DNA of 64,000 nt, from contig CP073041.1 in NCBI GenBank assembly GCA_025370055.1, forward strand, positions 5,860,272-5,924,271. The letters are read 5' to 3'. Positions 16,395-25,506 of the stretch are shown in pieces; positions within the stretch are counted from its first letter, which is position 1, and the number at the start of each line of letters is the position of its first letter. The stretch is from Woronichinia naegeliana WA131 (GTDB lineage Bacteria; Cyanobacteriota; Cyanobacteriia; Cyanobacteriales; Microcystaceae). The translations under genes were made by a program, and so were the position numbers. The notes under the pieces were generated by a model. The model saw nothing but the letters and a program-made list of their open reading frames with translations, ran no database searches and was not told the DNA's origin.

Positions 16395-18026
16395 ATGTTA
16401 CCAAATCCTATGATCAATCTAAGCCAAAAAATATTACTAACATTAGGATTTGGATTACTTGCTCTTTTTCCCTCTTTTCCTATTTCAGCCGCAGAAAAAA
16501 TCAAATTTTCAATTTTTCCACTGGGAGATTTTGCTCTTTCTGTTAAGAGCTTAGAAACTTTTGCCGAGGATGGTAAAATTACTCCCGAACTTGCTTTTTA
16601 TGCAAATCATCTTACTCCCGAAGAATTAACAAAATTTCGTAACTTACTCAATAAATCTTTCCCCTTAAGTTCCATAGAAGCTTTTCAATTTTTTAATACT
16701 AGTTTTGGCAAAGAAATTATTAAACAATTAAGTTTAGCGATTAATAGTCCAGCCGATCAAAGTCAACCTTTTTTACAGGGTGCAATTATTTCCGCCGCCG
16801 TCAATCCTAATGGGTTTAAAATTATTGATGTTCTTAAAAATTATGGTAGTCCAATCCTCGCTCTTGATCTAGAAACGATTCGCAATACAATCAATGAAGC
16901 GGATAATTTGTACCAAATAGGAAATCGAGTTTTTGAGTGGTTAGATCGTCAAGCTTCAACTGAAACATTACCGAATAATTCTATTAATTTATCTGATTTA
17001 TCCCAAGCGGGAAAAAATACCTGGACATCGGAAACTTTGACAATTCCTAGACCGAACAAAGATCCTATAACTGCCTTTGTTTATCTTCCTCAAAAGTTAG
17101 CAAAACTGGCTCCCATTGTGGTTATTGCGCCTGGGTTAAATTCTGATTTTCAAGCCTTAAGTTATGTCGCCCAACATTTAGCTTCTCATGGCTTTGCTAC
17201 CGTCGGCATTGACTTTCCTGAAAGTGACAATCAAAGAATGCTGGATGCCCTACAAGGTTTGGATACTTTTCCCAATCCTAATGCCTGGATGGATCAACCT
17301 AAAGATGTAAGTTTGGTGTTAAATACTTTAGAACAAAAAATGGAATCCGATCCCAATTGGCGGAGCAAATTAGACCTTAAAAATGTGGGAATTCTGGGTC
17401 ACTCCTTGGGGGGATACACGGCAACGGCGATCGGTGGGGCTAGGGTTCAATGGTCAGATATTGTAAAAAAATGTGCCACTTTGGATGATCCCAATCAAAT
17501 TAACCTAAATCCCGCCTTACTCTGGCAATGTCAAGGAATCGACGGTGCGCCTCCGATGGGAGATCTTCAAGATCCTAGAATTAAGGCCGTGATTGCCATT
17601 AATCCTGTCACCAATCCCGCCTTTGGAAAGCAGGGAGTTAATCAACTGTCTGTGCCAATGATGTTTATTGCAGGAAGTTCCGATATTTTCGCGCCTCCTT
17701 TACCTGAACAAATTGCGCCTTTTGCCGCTCTGAATAAACAGGATAAATATTTACTTTTAGTGAAAAATTCAACTCATTTATCATTCACTCAAGGAACCGA
17801 TAAGTTACCTGATTTTATTGTAGGGCCAGGACAAAAATTAGCCTATGATTATCTCAAAAGTATTGGTTTAGCTTTCTTTAATCTTTATTTAAATCAACAA
17901 CCAGAATTCCAGCCCTATTTAACCGATGCGGTGATCCAAAAAATGGGAAAAGAACCTCTTCCATTGCATTTAATTAAATCCTTAACTCAGGAACAACTTG
18001 ATGAAGCAATTAAGCCCACTAATTAA
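16395..18026 (+). CDS. Secreted alpha/beta hydrolase with N-terminal DUF1400
   Basis: After a signal peptide (LGFGLLALFPSFPISAAE), residues ~30-130 form a DUF1400 domain (IKFSIFPLGDFALSVKSLET; LTPEELTKFRNLLNKSF), common in cyanobacterial secreted hydrolases. The hydrolase domain follows with the oxyanion region VIAPGLNSD, the nucleophile elbow GHSLGGYTA, a later FIAGSSDIFAPP (acidic residue) and a terminal KNSTHLSF (His). A lipase or esterase activity is likely; the substrate is unknown. An upstream ATG at 16308 exists, but 16395 or 16410 places the signal peptide at the N-terminus. The 3' end overlaps the next gene by 26 bp. Confidence 0.85.
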   Translation: MLPNPMINLSQKILLTLGFGLLALFPSFPISAAEKIKFSIFPLGDFALSVKSLETFAEDGKITPELAFYANHLTPEELTKFRNLLNKSFPLSSIEAFQFFNTSFGKEIIKQLSLAINSPADQSQPFLQGAIISAAVNPNGFKIIDVLKNYGSPILALDLETIRNTINEADNLYQIGNRVFEWLDRQASTETLPNNSINLSDLSQAGKNTWTSETLTIPRPNKDPITAFVYLPQKLAKLAPIVVIAPGLNSDFQALSYVAQHLASHGFATVGIDFPESDNQRMLDALQGLDTFPNPNAWMDQPKDVSLVLNTLEQKMESDPNWRSKLDLKNVGILGHSLGGYTATAIGGARVQWSDIVKKCATLDDPNQINLNPALLWQCQGIDGAPPMGDLQDPRIKAVIAINPVTNPAFGKQGVNQLSVPMMFIAGSSDIFAPPLPEQIAPFAALNKQDKYLLLVKNSTHLSFTQGTDKLPDFIVGPGQKLAYDYLKSIGLAFFNLYLNQQPEFQPYLTDAVIQKMGKEPLPLHLIKSLTQEQLDEAIKPTN

Positions 18027-19194
18027 ACTCTACCCTCGGTTAATATTTGTCGGATTCTGTTTCGGCGCGATCGCCCAATCCGTTTCCGCAACCTCTCCTC
18101 CGAATACTGATGTCGTCGATCCCCCGCCAACGATTTATTTACCCATTGATTCGACTGTTATTGAGACAAGTCCAGAAATATTTATTTCATCAATAACTGA
18201 AATTGACACAAACCCCCAAAGAGATCTCGCTATCCTGTCAGGAATTGTTTTACCGTCTATTCCTATTGAAAGTTCGAGTTTTCAATCTGGAATTAGCACC
18301 TATGCCAAGGACTCATTTCCTGATGAAATTCAAACAAGGGAGTTCATCACTGCTCAGACAGAAACTCTTCCAGAGGACTCAACAACTCCTGAGCAAAGCA
18401 ATCCTGCTGAATCAACAGAATCCCCAGAGGAGCCACCCCAGAAGGACTCTACTAAGGCGGCTGAATCGGTAGAAGAATTAGCTAGGAAGGCACAAAACCC
18501 GATCGCTAACTTGATCAGTGTACCCTTTCAAAACAATACGAATTTTGGCGTTGGGCCGCTAGACAGAACCCAGAATGTCTTGAATATCCAACCCGTTATT
18601 CCCGTTTCTCTCAGCGATGATTTACTGCTGATTACCCGTACCATCGTGCCAATTATTTACCAGCCCGAACCACCGACTGGGGGAGGAGGAACTTTTGGTT
18701 TGGGAGACATGAATCCCCAATTCTATTTCAGTCCTAAAACATCCAGTAACATTACCTGGGGGGTGGGGCCAACTTTTCTTCTGCCCACAGCAACCAGTCA
18801 AGTTTTAGGGCAGGGAAAATGGGGAATTGGCCCTGCTGCTGTCATTGTGGTCACGACTAAACAATTTGTTTTCGGGGCAGTTGCCAACAATATCTGGTCT
18901 GTTGCAGGAGATAGCGATCGCCCTGATGTTAGCCAATTAACCTTTCAGCCTTTTATTAATTACAACATGAAAGACGGTTGGTATTTGGTCAGTGCGCCCA
19001 TTTTAACGGCGAATTGGGAGGCTTCGGGGGGGAATCAGTGGACTGTCCCCTTGGGAGGTGGCTTTGGTCGCGTCTTTGCGATTGGTGAACAAAAGGTTAA
19101 TGCACAGCTACAGGCGTTTTGGAATGTGGTCAAACCCGACGCTGGGCCTGATTGGACTTTGCGAGGGCAGTTTCAGTTACTTTTCCCTAAATAA
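18001..19194 (+). CDS. Outer-membrane beta-barrel-like protein (neuromedin U / MetA-pathway type)
   Basis: The ~397-residue protein begins with a signal peptide (LIFVGFCFGAIAQSVSA) and a Pro/Glu/Thr-rich linker up to about residue 160. The C-terminal ~220 residues (ANLISVPFQNNTNFGVGPLD ... WTLRGQFQLLFPK) show the alternating aromatic strands and terminal Phe-containing strand of the cyanobacterial proteins often called neuromedin U or putative outer-membrane transporters. It overlaps the hydrolase gene upstream, suggesting one transcript. The role is inferred from the fold only. Confidence 0.75.
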   Translation: MKQLSPLIKLYPRLIFVGFCFGAIAQSVSATSPPNTDVVDPPPTIYLPIDSTVIETSPEIFISSITEIDTNPQRDLAILSGIVLPSIPIESSSFQSGISTYAKDSFPDEIQTREFITAQTETLPEDSTTPEQSNPAESTESPEEPPQKDSTKAAESVEELARKAQNPIANLISVPFQNNTNFGVGPLDRTQNVLNIQPVIPVSLSDDLLLITRTIVPIIYQPEPPTGGGGTFGLGDMNPQFYFSPKTSSNITWGVGPTFLLPTATSQVLGQGKWGIGPAAVIVVTTKQFVFGAVANNIWSVAGDSDRPDVSQLTFQPFINYNMKDGWYLVSAPILTANWEASGGNQWTVPLGGGFGRVFAIGEQKVNAQLQAFWNVVKPDAGPDWTLRGQFQLLFPK

Positions 19195-19236
19195 AATAAA
19201 GTTAGATCGCACTATGAGATCAGCGGTCGCTACTGG

Positions 19237-19266
19237 TTGACAAAGTAAGATGTTCTGTTCTAGACT
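19237..19266 (+). promoter_or_regulatory. Possible sigma70-type promoter for the gene at 19318
   Basis: TTGACA at 19237-19242 and TAGACT at 19261-19266 are 18 bp apart, 50 bp upstream of the start. It is a weak prediction from sequence alone. Confidence 0.3.
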
Positions 19267-19317
19267 ACCTAACTGTATGTCAACGTATGTCAAAAACTTA
19301 AAATAAGGAACAACATC

Positions 19318-19713
19318 ATGAGTCAAACAATTGACAATCTTCGCACTAAACTCCAGACCAAATTGAATGCAATTTCTAGTCACTTAAACACAGTCAAAAC
19401 CCACTTAGAAACTTCTTCTAAGGAGGTCGAGAGTTCCATTCATACTAAACTGGATGAAGCTAAAACTAAACTAGAATCTAAAAAGCAAGAAATTATTAAT
19501 GCTAAAGCTAAGTTGGCAGAGCGCGTCGAAGCTAAGAAAACAGAGATTGAGGAATGGAAAGCTAAGCGAGAACATGAAAAACTAGTCGCCCATGCTGACC
19601 GTGCGGAAGATTTTGCGGCGACTGCGATCATTATTGCCTTAGCTGCTGTTGAGGAAGCAGAGGTAGCCATCCTAGAAGCAGTAGCGGCTCGGATAGATGC
19701 GGAAGCCGAGTGA
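19318..19713 (+). CDS. Coiled-coil hypothetical protein
   Basis: The 131-residue, charged protein consists of heptad-like helical repeats rich in Lys, Glu and Ala (VETH..., LDEAKTKLESKKQEIINAKA). It ends in an Ala-rich hydrophobic helix (FAATAIIIALAAVEEAEVAI). It could be a filament, scaffold or stress-related protein. The following three genes run in the same direction with short gaps. No family recognised with confidence. Confidence 0.65.
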   Translation: MSQTIDNLRTKLQTKLNAISSHLNTVKTHLETSSKEVESSIHTKLDEAKTKLESKKQEIINAKAKLAERVEAKKTEIEEWKAKREHEKLVAHADRAEDFAATAIIIALAAVEEAEVAILEAVAARIDAEAE

Positions 19714-19795
19714 ACCATTTAAAGATTATCAATGACGGCCTTAGCTCTCATTGTTATGGTATAGTTGTCAACTGAGATTCAAGGAGCAAATTTAA

Positions 19796-20047
19796 ATGCA
19801 AGGAAAATTTCAAGAAATCTTAGCGCAAATAGGTATGGTTGTCAGCCCTGAAGTTTCCAACGAGTCAACCCTCCAATCAACCCTCCTACAAGAAACAACT
19901 GAAGGTTACGTCAAAACCTATCTAGAATTGCTTCCTGATGGGACAGCTAAAGTTATCATCGAAAGTGGATTTCCTCTATTTGAAGAATCAACCGAGGAAA
20001 TAGCTTCTCGAATCATTAATGCACAACAATCTTTATTAACCGAATAG
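19796..20047 (+). CDS. Hypothetical protein
   Basis: The 83-residue protein has an ATG preceded by CAAGGAGCAAAT, a good ribosome binding site. It is an acidic alpha/beta sequence (TYLELLPDGTAKVIIESGFP) without membrane segments. It sits between the coiled-coil gene and the DUF1269 gene, about 40 bp from the latter. Function unknown. Confidence 0.6.
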   Translation: MQGKFQEILAQIGMVVSPEVSNESTLQSTLLQETTEGYVKTYLELLPDGTAKVIIESGFPLFEESTEEIASRIINAQQSLLTE

Positions 20048-20089
20048 TAAGTATTCAGTCTCGGAATACACACAAAAAGGAGAAAAATC

Positions 20090-20578
20090 ATGGCCGACCT
20101 AACAGTATGGAAATTTAATTCCTCGGATGAGGCGCGTAACGTCCTTAACAAACTCGCAGACCTCCAAAAACAGCACTTGATTGAAATTCAAGATGCAGCG
20201 ATCGTGACTTGGCCTGAAGGGAAAAAGAAACCCAAGACTGAGCAATCAGTTCCTTTAGTTGGCTTGGGAGCCTTAGATGGAGCTTTTTGGGGGATGCTGT
20301 TTGGTCTCATTTTCTTTGTCCCCATTTTTGGGGCAGCCGTCGGGGCGATCGCTGGAGCAGTATCGGGACACTTCAAAGACTACGGCATTGATGATGATTT
20401 CATCAAAGAAGTTCGCGACAAGGTAACGGAAGGCTCCTCCGCCCTATTTTTACTCACGGGGAAAGTTACCCTCGATAAGGTGGAAGACTCGCTAAAAGGA
20501 GAAACTGCCGAACTGATCCGCTCCAATCTTTCCAATGAACAGGAAGCGAAGTTACGCGAGCATTTTAGCGTAGCTTAG
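20090..20578 (+). CDS. DUF1269 domain membrane protein
   Basis: The 162-residue protein has the DUF1269 arrangement: an N-terminal ferredoxin-like alpha/beta part (ADLTVWKFNSSDEARNVLNK; QDAAIVTWPEGKKKPK), a glycine-rich hydrophobic hairpin (ALDGAFWGMLFGLIFFVPIF; GAAVGAIAGAVSGHFKDYGI), then the acidic C-terminal part (VTEGSSALFLLTGKVTLDKV). The start follows AAAAAGGAGAAAAATC. These proteins are widespread and often stress-associated; their molecular role is not established. Confidence 0.88.
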   Translation: MADLTVWKFNSSDEARNVLNKLADLQKQHLIEIQDAAIVTWPEGKKKPKTEQSVPLVGLGALDGAFWGMLFGLIFFVPIFGAAVGAIAGAVSGHFKDYGIDDDFIKEVRDKVTEGSSALFLLTGKVTLDKVEDSLKGETAELIRSNLSNEQEAKLREHFSVA

Positions 20579-20720
20579 GAGCTTTTTTCCTTTAGCAAGT
20601 GCGATCGCTGATGAGTGTAGGGTGCTTCGTTAATCCACCAAATTGATTGTTATTCACCGTAATCATCTGATTTTTGGGATTTTTATTAATGCGATCGCTT
20701 GAATCATTAACTTGAAAGGT

Positions 20721-21401
20721 ATGGAATTTTCATTTTTAAGTAACTTTGCCATTACGCTTTTTGCGCTCCTAAATCCGATAGGAATGTTACCTGTTTTTAT
20801 TAGTTATACAGCCAATGAACGAAAGGAAGTACAACGTCTAGTAGCTCTTTTTGTTTCTCTTACGGTAATGGCTTTGCTATTGGTTTTTCTGCTGATTGGT
20901 GCGCCCATTCTTCAGTTTTTTGGTGTTAGCTTAAATTCCTTTCGGATTGCTGGGGGAATATTACTATTGATTATTGGGATTGGTATTGTTAACGGGAAAT
21001 CATCGGATAACAAAGAAGAAATTGTTACCACAGCCGCGAGTAATTATTTAACTCAAGCTAAGTCAATTTATAGTCAAATTGTCATTCCAATGGCCATGCC
21101 TTTATTAGTCGGGCCTGGGGTAATTGCTAATGTTATTCTTTATTCCAGCGAAGCATCTTCAAAAATCGGTACTGGCCTCGCCATTGAACTAATTTTGATG
21201 ATAGTTTTGGTTAGTTTTTTAGTATTTGCTATTCTTGCGGCGGGTAAATTCTTACAAAAAATGATAGGTAACATTGGACTAAATATTACTCAACGAATTA
21301 TGGGACTGTTTGTCGCCGCGATCGGGGTTCAATTTATGGTTACAGGTATCATTAATATTTTTGTTAGTAAGATTATTCCTGAATTATCTAAAATTAAATA
21401 G
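20721..21401 (+). CDS. MarC/UPF0056 family integral membrane protein
   Basis: The ~226-residue protein has six hydrophobic segments. It matches the MarC family: N-terminal FAITLFALLNPIGMLPVFIS, FFGVSLNSFRIAGGILLLII, then IVIPMAMPLLVGPGVIANVI, and a last segment FVAAIGVQFMVTGI. MarC was once linked to antibiotic resistance, but that is not supported; transport function remains unclear. I chose ATG 20721, since GAAAGG precedes it; a TTG lies at 20712. Confidence 0.9.
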   Translation: MEFSFLSNFAITLFALLNPIGMLPVFISYTANERKEVQRLVALFVSLTVMALLLVFLLIGAPILQFFGVSLNSFRIAGGILLLIIGIGIVNGKSSDNKEEIVTTAASNYLTQAKSIYSQIVIPMAMPLLVGPGVIANVILYSSEASSKIGTGLAIELILMIVLVSFLVFAILAAGKFLQKMIGNIGLNITQRIMGLFVAAIGVQFMVTGIINIFVSKIIPELSKIK

Positions 21402-21525
21402 CATACATCTAAAAAAATATTCATAGTGCGATCGCTGTTCTATTGTTGATTAAATCTTAAAACCGCGATCGTTTTTTACTGTCTTCGTAGTGCGATAATT
21501 TGTTGGTTTATTTGAAACTCTCTCT

Positions 21526-23133
21526 ATGTTGAATCATTTTCTATCGTCCCTAAATCGTCTCTCGCCCAAGGCATTCCCATTGGCAACGAAAGCCAAAAGA
21601 TTATCAATAACCGCCTTAGCTCTCATTGTCATCACTACCAGTTTAGTTATTATGTCCTCTCCCAGTAACGGCCAATCTCTGACGGGTTCTCCCGCCAACC
21701 CTAAAGTAAAATTCTCAACTCCCCTACCCCCAGGAATCGCTTCACCTGCCAGAGTGGAAACTCGTCTGGGAACGCTCAATTTCTTCGACGGTTTTCCCGA
21801 CCAGGCAACTGCCGAAAAGCTTTATGATAATCTCGACTTCCAACGGGCTGTTCAAGCTTATCTATTGGGAATCCCCGCCGTTAACCAAGCGGCCAATCGT
21901 AACGCGATCCGTACCTTGGGGCCCGTGAATACGGTTGTGCCGATTTTCGAGCAACTTTTAGATTCGCGATCAATTTTTCTGACCGCTAATGATAACACCG
22001 TTTACAGTTGGACGTGGCTCGATCTCACGAAGGGGCCGTTAGTGTTAGAAGTCCCTCCGAAAGTGTTAGGAACGGTGAATGATATTTGGTTTCGCTGGGT
22101 GATTGATGTGGGCATTACTGGCCCCGATAAAGGCGAAGGCGGAAAGTACCTCTTTTTACCCCCAGGCTACAAAGGGGAAATTCCATCGGGTTACAATGTG
22201 GTGAAATCGCCGACCTTTAATATTTGGATTCCCTGGCGCAGTTTTTTGGTCAAGGGCGACCCGAAACCTGGGGTTGAGTTAGTGACAAAGAACACGAAAA
22301 TTTATCCCCTAAACAGTGCCAACAATCCCCCCGCCTTAAATTTTGTCAATATGTCGGGTAAGCCGTTTAATACTGTTGCACCCGCCGATTATCGGTTCTG
22401 GGAACTGCTCAATCAAGTGGTACAGGAAGAACCGAGTGAATCCCTCGACCAAATTCGTCTGGGTTACTACGCCTCTATTGGTATTCAAAAAGGCAAACCT
22501 TTCAAACCCGATGAACGCATGAAAAAAATCCTGACGAAAGCGGCGGCAGTGGGGGATGCAACGGCACGGGCGATCGCCTTTCATAATCGACAGAAGGAGG
22601 CTTATTACTATGAGAACAGTGCTTGGCAGTTACCTTTTATCGGTGGCTATAAGTTCCAGACCCAGCCTGATGTTCTGAACATGGATGCTTATATCTATTA
22701 CTATTTCATGGCGACGGGTGTTACTCCTGCGATGGAAGAAAAAATGGTCGGACTGGGTTCTCAATATGCTTGGACGGCCCGTGATGCTAAGGGTAATCTC
22801 CTCGATGGTGGCAAGAGTTATCGCCTCCATTTACCGCCCAATATTCCCGTGAAAGATTTCTGGTCAGTTATTCTTTACAGCAACCAAACGCGATCGCAGA
22901 TTCAGACGGATCAACAGTTTCCTAGTGTCGGTAGTCAGACTAAGGGGCTTTTGGTTAATGCTGATGGTTCTGTGGATATCTATTTCGGGCCGAAACCGCC
23001 TGCTGGCAAGGAGAATAACTGGGTGCAGACAAATCCGGGCACGGGTTGGAACACGATTCTTCGGCTTTATGGCCCGCTTGAGCCTTGGTTTGACAAGACT
23101 TGGCGACCAGGGGAAATTGAGTTATTGAAATAG
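21526..23133 (+). CDS. Secreted DUF1254/DUF1214 domain protein
   Basis: The 535-residue protein has a signal-like hydrophobic segment near residues 24-45 (LSITALALIVITTSLVIM). An N-terminal DUF1254 domain follows (LDFQRAVQAYLLGIPAVNQA; FLTANDNTVYSWTWLDLTKG). The C-terminal DUF1214 domain includes RLHLPPNIPVKDFWSVILYS, ADGSVDIYFGPKPPAGKENN and a final FDKTWRPGEIELL. These proteins are periplasmic or outer-envelope and of unknown enzymatic role. Full length for the family, single gene. Confidence 0.92.
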   Translation: MLNHFLSSLNRLSPKAFPLATKAKRLSITALALIVITTSLVIMSSPSNGQSLTGSPANPKVKFSTPLPPGIASPARVETRLGTLNFFDGFPDQATAEKLYDNLDFQRAVQAYLLGIPAVNQAANRNAIRTLGPVNTVVPIFEQLLDSRSIFLTANDNTVYSWTWLDLTKGPLVLEVPPKVLGTVNDIWFRWVIDVGITGPDKGEGGKYLFLPPGYKGEIPSGYNVVKSPTFNIWIPWRSFLVKGDPKPGVELVTKNTKIYPLNSANNPPALNFVNMSGKPFNTVAPADYRFWELLNQVVQEEPSESLDQIRLGYYASIGIQKGKPFKPDERMKKILTKAAAVGDATARAIAFHNRQKEAYYYENSAWQLPFIGGYKFQTQPDVLNMDAYIYYYFMATGVTPAMEEKMVGLGSQYAWTARDAKGNLLDGGKSYRLHLPPNIPVKDFWSVILYSNQTRSQIQTDQQFPSVGSQTKGLLVNADGSVDIYFGPKPPAGKENNWVQTNPGTGWNTILRLYGPLEPWFDKTWRPGEIELLK

Positions 23134-23139
23134 CTCTAT

Positions 23140-23340
23140 CCAGAATATTTCTTGATCGCCGATCTGTAGCTTGGATTGAAGTGATAAAATGCAATACTAC
23201 CTTTTTTCTCGCCAATAAAATCGGCGATCACACTTTGTCAGAGAGAATGATTGCAGTAACTCGATAATTAGGTTACTATTTCTCGTAGTTGTTTTGCGTT
23301 CCTTAACCCAACCCAAAAGATCGGCGATCGCACTAAAGAA
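23140..23340. repeat. Dispersed intergenic repeat, copy 2
   Basis: ATGATTGCAGTAACTCGATA at 23247 and TTGCGTTCCTTAACCCAACC at about 23293, followed by GATCGGCGATCGCAC, correspond in the same order to segments at 36918-37080. The repeat unit is roughly 130-160 bp. Confidence 0.6.
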
Positions 23341-23379
23341 TGATAAGCACCATAACACTATATTTGACGACCAAAGACT

Positions 23380-23769
23380 ATGTCAAAGAAAAAAGACGCA
23401 ATGTGGGTAATTATCGGGGCAACCGCTGGAAATTCTCTCCAAGCCAGCGTCCCAGTGCCAGGTTTTGAGACTCATAAACATGTAGCAATGACTTCTGTCG
23501 AAATTGGAATGTGCCTGGCAATTGCAAAAATTTATTTTGGTGAGCAAATCACAAAAGAAGATCTTAAACCAATGTTTCAAGAAGCTGGGATAGCTATTGG
23601 AGCTGGCGGGGGTCTGGGTCTTGTCGCCACAAAAGTTGGGCATGTGGCAACAGATGAACTGCTAAATCTTGCCGGTCCAATTGGTTGGGGTGCGAAAGCT
23701 GGGATTGCTGGTAGTCTAACTGCAAGCATTGGATTAGTATTTTTAAAATTCTGTGAATCTCGCCTTTAA
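23380..23769 (+). CDS. Hypothetical protein with glycine-rich hydrophobic segments
   Basis: The 129-residue protein has two amphipathic or hydrophobic Gly/Ala-rich stretches (AGIAIGAGGGLGLVATKVGH; GWGAKAGIAGSLTASIGLVF) that could insert in a membrane. The N-terminal part reads MSKKKDAMWVIIGATAGNSL. I do not recognise a family. It could be an EcsC- or bacteriocin-like small membrane protein, but this is only a resemblance in composition. HIP1 repeats flank it on both sides. Confidence 0.55.
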   Translation: MSKKKDAMWVIIGATAGNSLQASVPVPGFETHKHVAMTSVEIGMCLAIAKIYFGEQITKEDLKPMFQEAGIAIGAGGGLGLVATKVGHVATDELLNLAGPIGWGAKAGIAGSLTASIGLVFLKFCESRL

Positions 23770-24090
23770 AGCAAGTAGTGCGATCGCCGATCTTGTAGTG
23801 CGATCGTTTTGGGAGAGTGCGATCACTTTCACGTTGTTGATTCATGTTTAAAAACGCGATCGTTTTGGGAGAGTCAATCTTTTGGGAATGGTGATCGTTT
23901 TTTGTGATGATGAGCGGCGATCTCTGTTTGGGATGTGAAGTGCGATCACTTTGGGAGAGTGCGATCCTTTGATTTTTGAAAGTGGGATTAATTTGTCTGT
24001 TGAAAGTGCGATCTCCTTAAATAAACTCAAAATTTAAAACGCGATCGCTCCTCATTATAGAAAAGGTGATGTTATATTTGCCATAATGAT
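23770..24090 (+). repeat. Array of GTGCGATC-core repeats
   Basis: About ten degenerate units with cores GTGCGATCG, GTGCGATCAC or GCGATC at 20-37 bp spacing. A composite block (GGGAGAGTCAATCTTTTGGG, then GATCGTTTTTTGTGATGATG) recurs at about 26636-26720 and 26859-26913. No coding evidence. Confidence 0.8.
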
Positions 24091-24120
24091 AAGGTCGTGT
24101 CCTTTGTAGGAACAATTAAT

Positions 24121-24357
24121 ATGTCTTCCTTATCTAGGCAAATTTTACAAACGGTAGAAGTATTACCGACTGAAGATCAGTATCAGGTGTTGAGTTTTGT
24201 GGAATCTCTTTGGAAAAAACGTCAGGAAGCAATTACTACGTCTCTAGAAACAAATTCTCCCTCGTTTTTTGAGGTGGCTCAAGCTTCGATTGGAGTAGGG
24301 GAAGGGCCAGGCGATCTTTCCACTAATCCTGATTATATGCAGGGCTATGGTCAGTGA
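24121..24357 (+). CDS. Antitoxin-like small protein upstream of a PIN toxin (VapB-like position)
   Basis: From the ATG at 24121 the 78-residue protein reads MSSLSRQILQTVEVLPTEDQ, then YQVLSFVESLWKKRQEA, a helical N-terminus typical of small cyanobacterial antitoxins. The C-terminal half is flexible and acidic (GVGEGPGDLSTNPDYMQGYG). It is directly followed by a PIN-domain gene that starts within its stop codon. A GTG at 24097 is possible but has poorer N-terminal sequence. Antitoxin role is inferred from position. Confidence 0.7.
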   Translation: MSSLSRQILQTVEVLPTEDQYQVLSFVESLWKKRQEAITTSLETNSPSFFEVAQASIGVGEGPGDLSTNPDYMQGYGQ

Positions 24358-24782
24358 TGCACTACGAGGTAATTGTTGACACAGGGATTTTACTAGCTTT
24401 GATTGACCGCAATGATAGCCACCATACTTGGGTGACAGAACGATTAAAAGAGATTGCTCCCCCATTACTGACTTGTGAAGCGGTGATTTCAGAAAGTTGG
24501 TTTTTGTTGCAACGGGTAAAGAGAGGGCGAGAAGTTTTGCTGCAATTGTTAGCCCAGAAACAGATCATTATTCGGTTTAATTTGGATGCGGAGTTGGTGA
24601 CAATAATGGCATTATTAAGTCGCTATCAATCAGTACCAGTTTCTTTAGCAGATGCGGAGTTAGTACGAATGTCGGAGCTATATCCTAATAGTCTGATTTT
24701 TACTCTCGATAGCGATTTTCTCGTTTACAGAAAGAATCGCGATCGTCTAATTCCTTTGCTTATGCCTCCATTAGATTCTTAA
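24357..24782 (+). CDS. PIN-domain toxin (VapC-like ribonuclease)
   Basis: The ~141-residue protein has the PIN-fold acidic residues: D in VIVDTGILLALIDRND (first), E in CEAVISESW, D in SLADAELVRMSEL and D in IFTLDSDFLVY. VapC toxins are Mg-dependent endoribonucleases cleaving tRNA or rRNA. The ATG overlaps the antitoxin stop (TGATG), giving strong translational coupling. Normal length. Confidence 0.88.
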   Translation: MHYEVIVDTGILLALIDRNDSHHTWVTERLKEIAPPLLTCEAVISESWFLLQRVKRGREVLLQLLAQKQIIIRFNLDAELVTIMALLSRYQSVPVSLADAELVRMSELYPNSLIFTLDSDFLVYRKNRDRLIPLLMPPLDS

Positions 24783-24789
24783 TGTCTTA

Positions 24790-25060
24790 TTTTATCGGTG
24801 CGATCGCCGTCACCTTGCGGATTAAACTTTTAAACTGCGATTATTTTAGTTTTTGAAAGTGCGATTAATTTGATTGCTGAAAGCGCGATCATCTTCCTCT
24901 TGATTAAGGTTTAAAAATGCGATTCTTTCTGCTTTTGAAAGTGCGATCGCTGTCATCTTGTTGATTAAACTTTAAAAGTGCGATCACTTGGGATAGGAAC
25001 GCAAAGGGTGATCGCTTTTTGCGGATGACGAGGGGCGATCGCTGATTCTCTGGGGTACAT
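24790..25060 (+). repeat. Array of GTGCGATC-core repeats
   Basis: Units such as GAAAGTGCGATTAATTTG, GAAAGCGCGATCATCTTC and GAAAGTGCGATCGCTGTCAT alternate with a GTTGATTAAACTTTAAAA spacer that also occurs at 25727-25750. The array fills the gap between the VapC-like gene and the GIY-YIG gene. Confidence 0.8.
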
Positions 25061-25092
25061 TAACAAAAGTGTAATGTGCCTTTTTCTGTGGC

Positions 25093-25503
25093 ATGATGAG
25101 TTCGGTAATCCATAATCTGCCTTCCGTGCCAACGAACAACTCTGAAATACAGGAGCAAGCAAGAAACATCTTAGATGCAATTGCGTTTACTCCCTTTGAG
25201 CAATGCCAACCCTTGAGCCGTGATTTTAGCGAAATTCCCGATCGTCCTGGTATTTACGCAGTCAGACATAGATATCAGGGATTACTTTACATTGGTAAAA
25301 CCAAAAGCTTACGAGGTCGTTTTAAAGGTGGACACAAAGCTTTTTTGTGGGCTTGGCTCGATCAATATACAAGTGAAGATGTACGAATTGCGGTGCAGAC
25401 AATACCTTACTCGAAAAACCCTGCGCTACTATTAGAACTAGAGGCGATAATTTTAAGGGCAACTGAGCCACCGTATAATGTTCAAATTCCTATGGAGTCC
25501 TAA
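25093..25503 (+). CDS. GIY-YIG nuclease family protein
   Basis: The 136-residue protein carries the GIY-YIG signature PGIYAVRHRYQGLLYIGKTK, followed by the catalytic Arg segment RGRFKGGHKAF and the Glu in LLLELEAIILRATEPPYN. The N-terminal ~50 residues are a helical extension without recognised motif. Stand-alone GIY-YIG domains cut DNA; the role in this locus is unknown. Its stop is 3 bp from the next small gene, and the pair is enclosed by repeat arrays like the neighbouring toxin-antitoxin pairs. Confidence 0.85.
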   Translation: MMSSVIHNLPSVPTNNSEIQEQARNILDAIAFTPFEQCQPLSRDFSEIPDRPGIYAVRHRYQGLLYIGKTKSLRGRFKGGHKAFLWAWLDQYTSEDVRIAVQTIPYSKNPALLLELEAIILRATEPPYNVQIPMES

Positions 25504-25506
25504 CCC

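Noticed and set aside
19440-19718. Ser/Ala-rich minus-strand frame opposite the coiled-coil gene
   Set aside because: Shadow frame of a Lys/Glu/Ala-rich gene; the plus-strand gene has a better start and composition.
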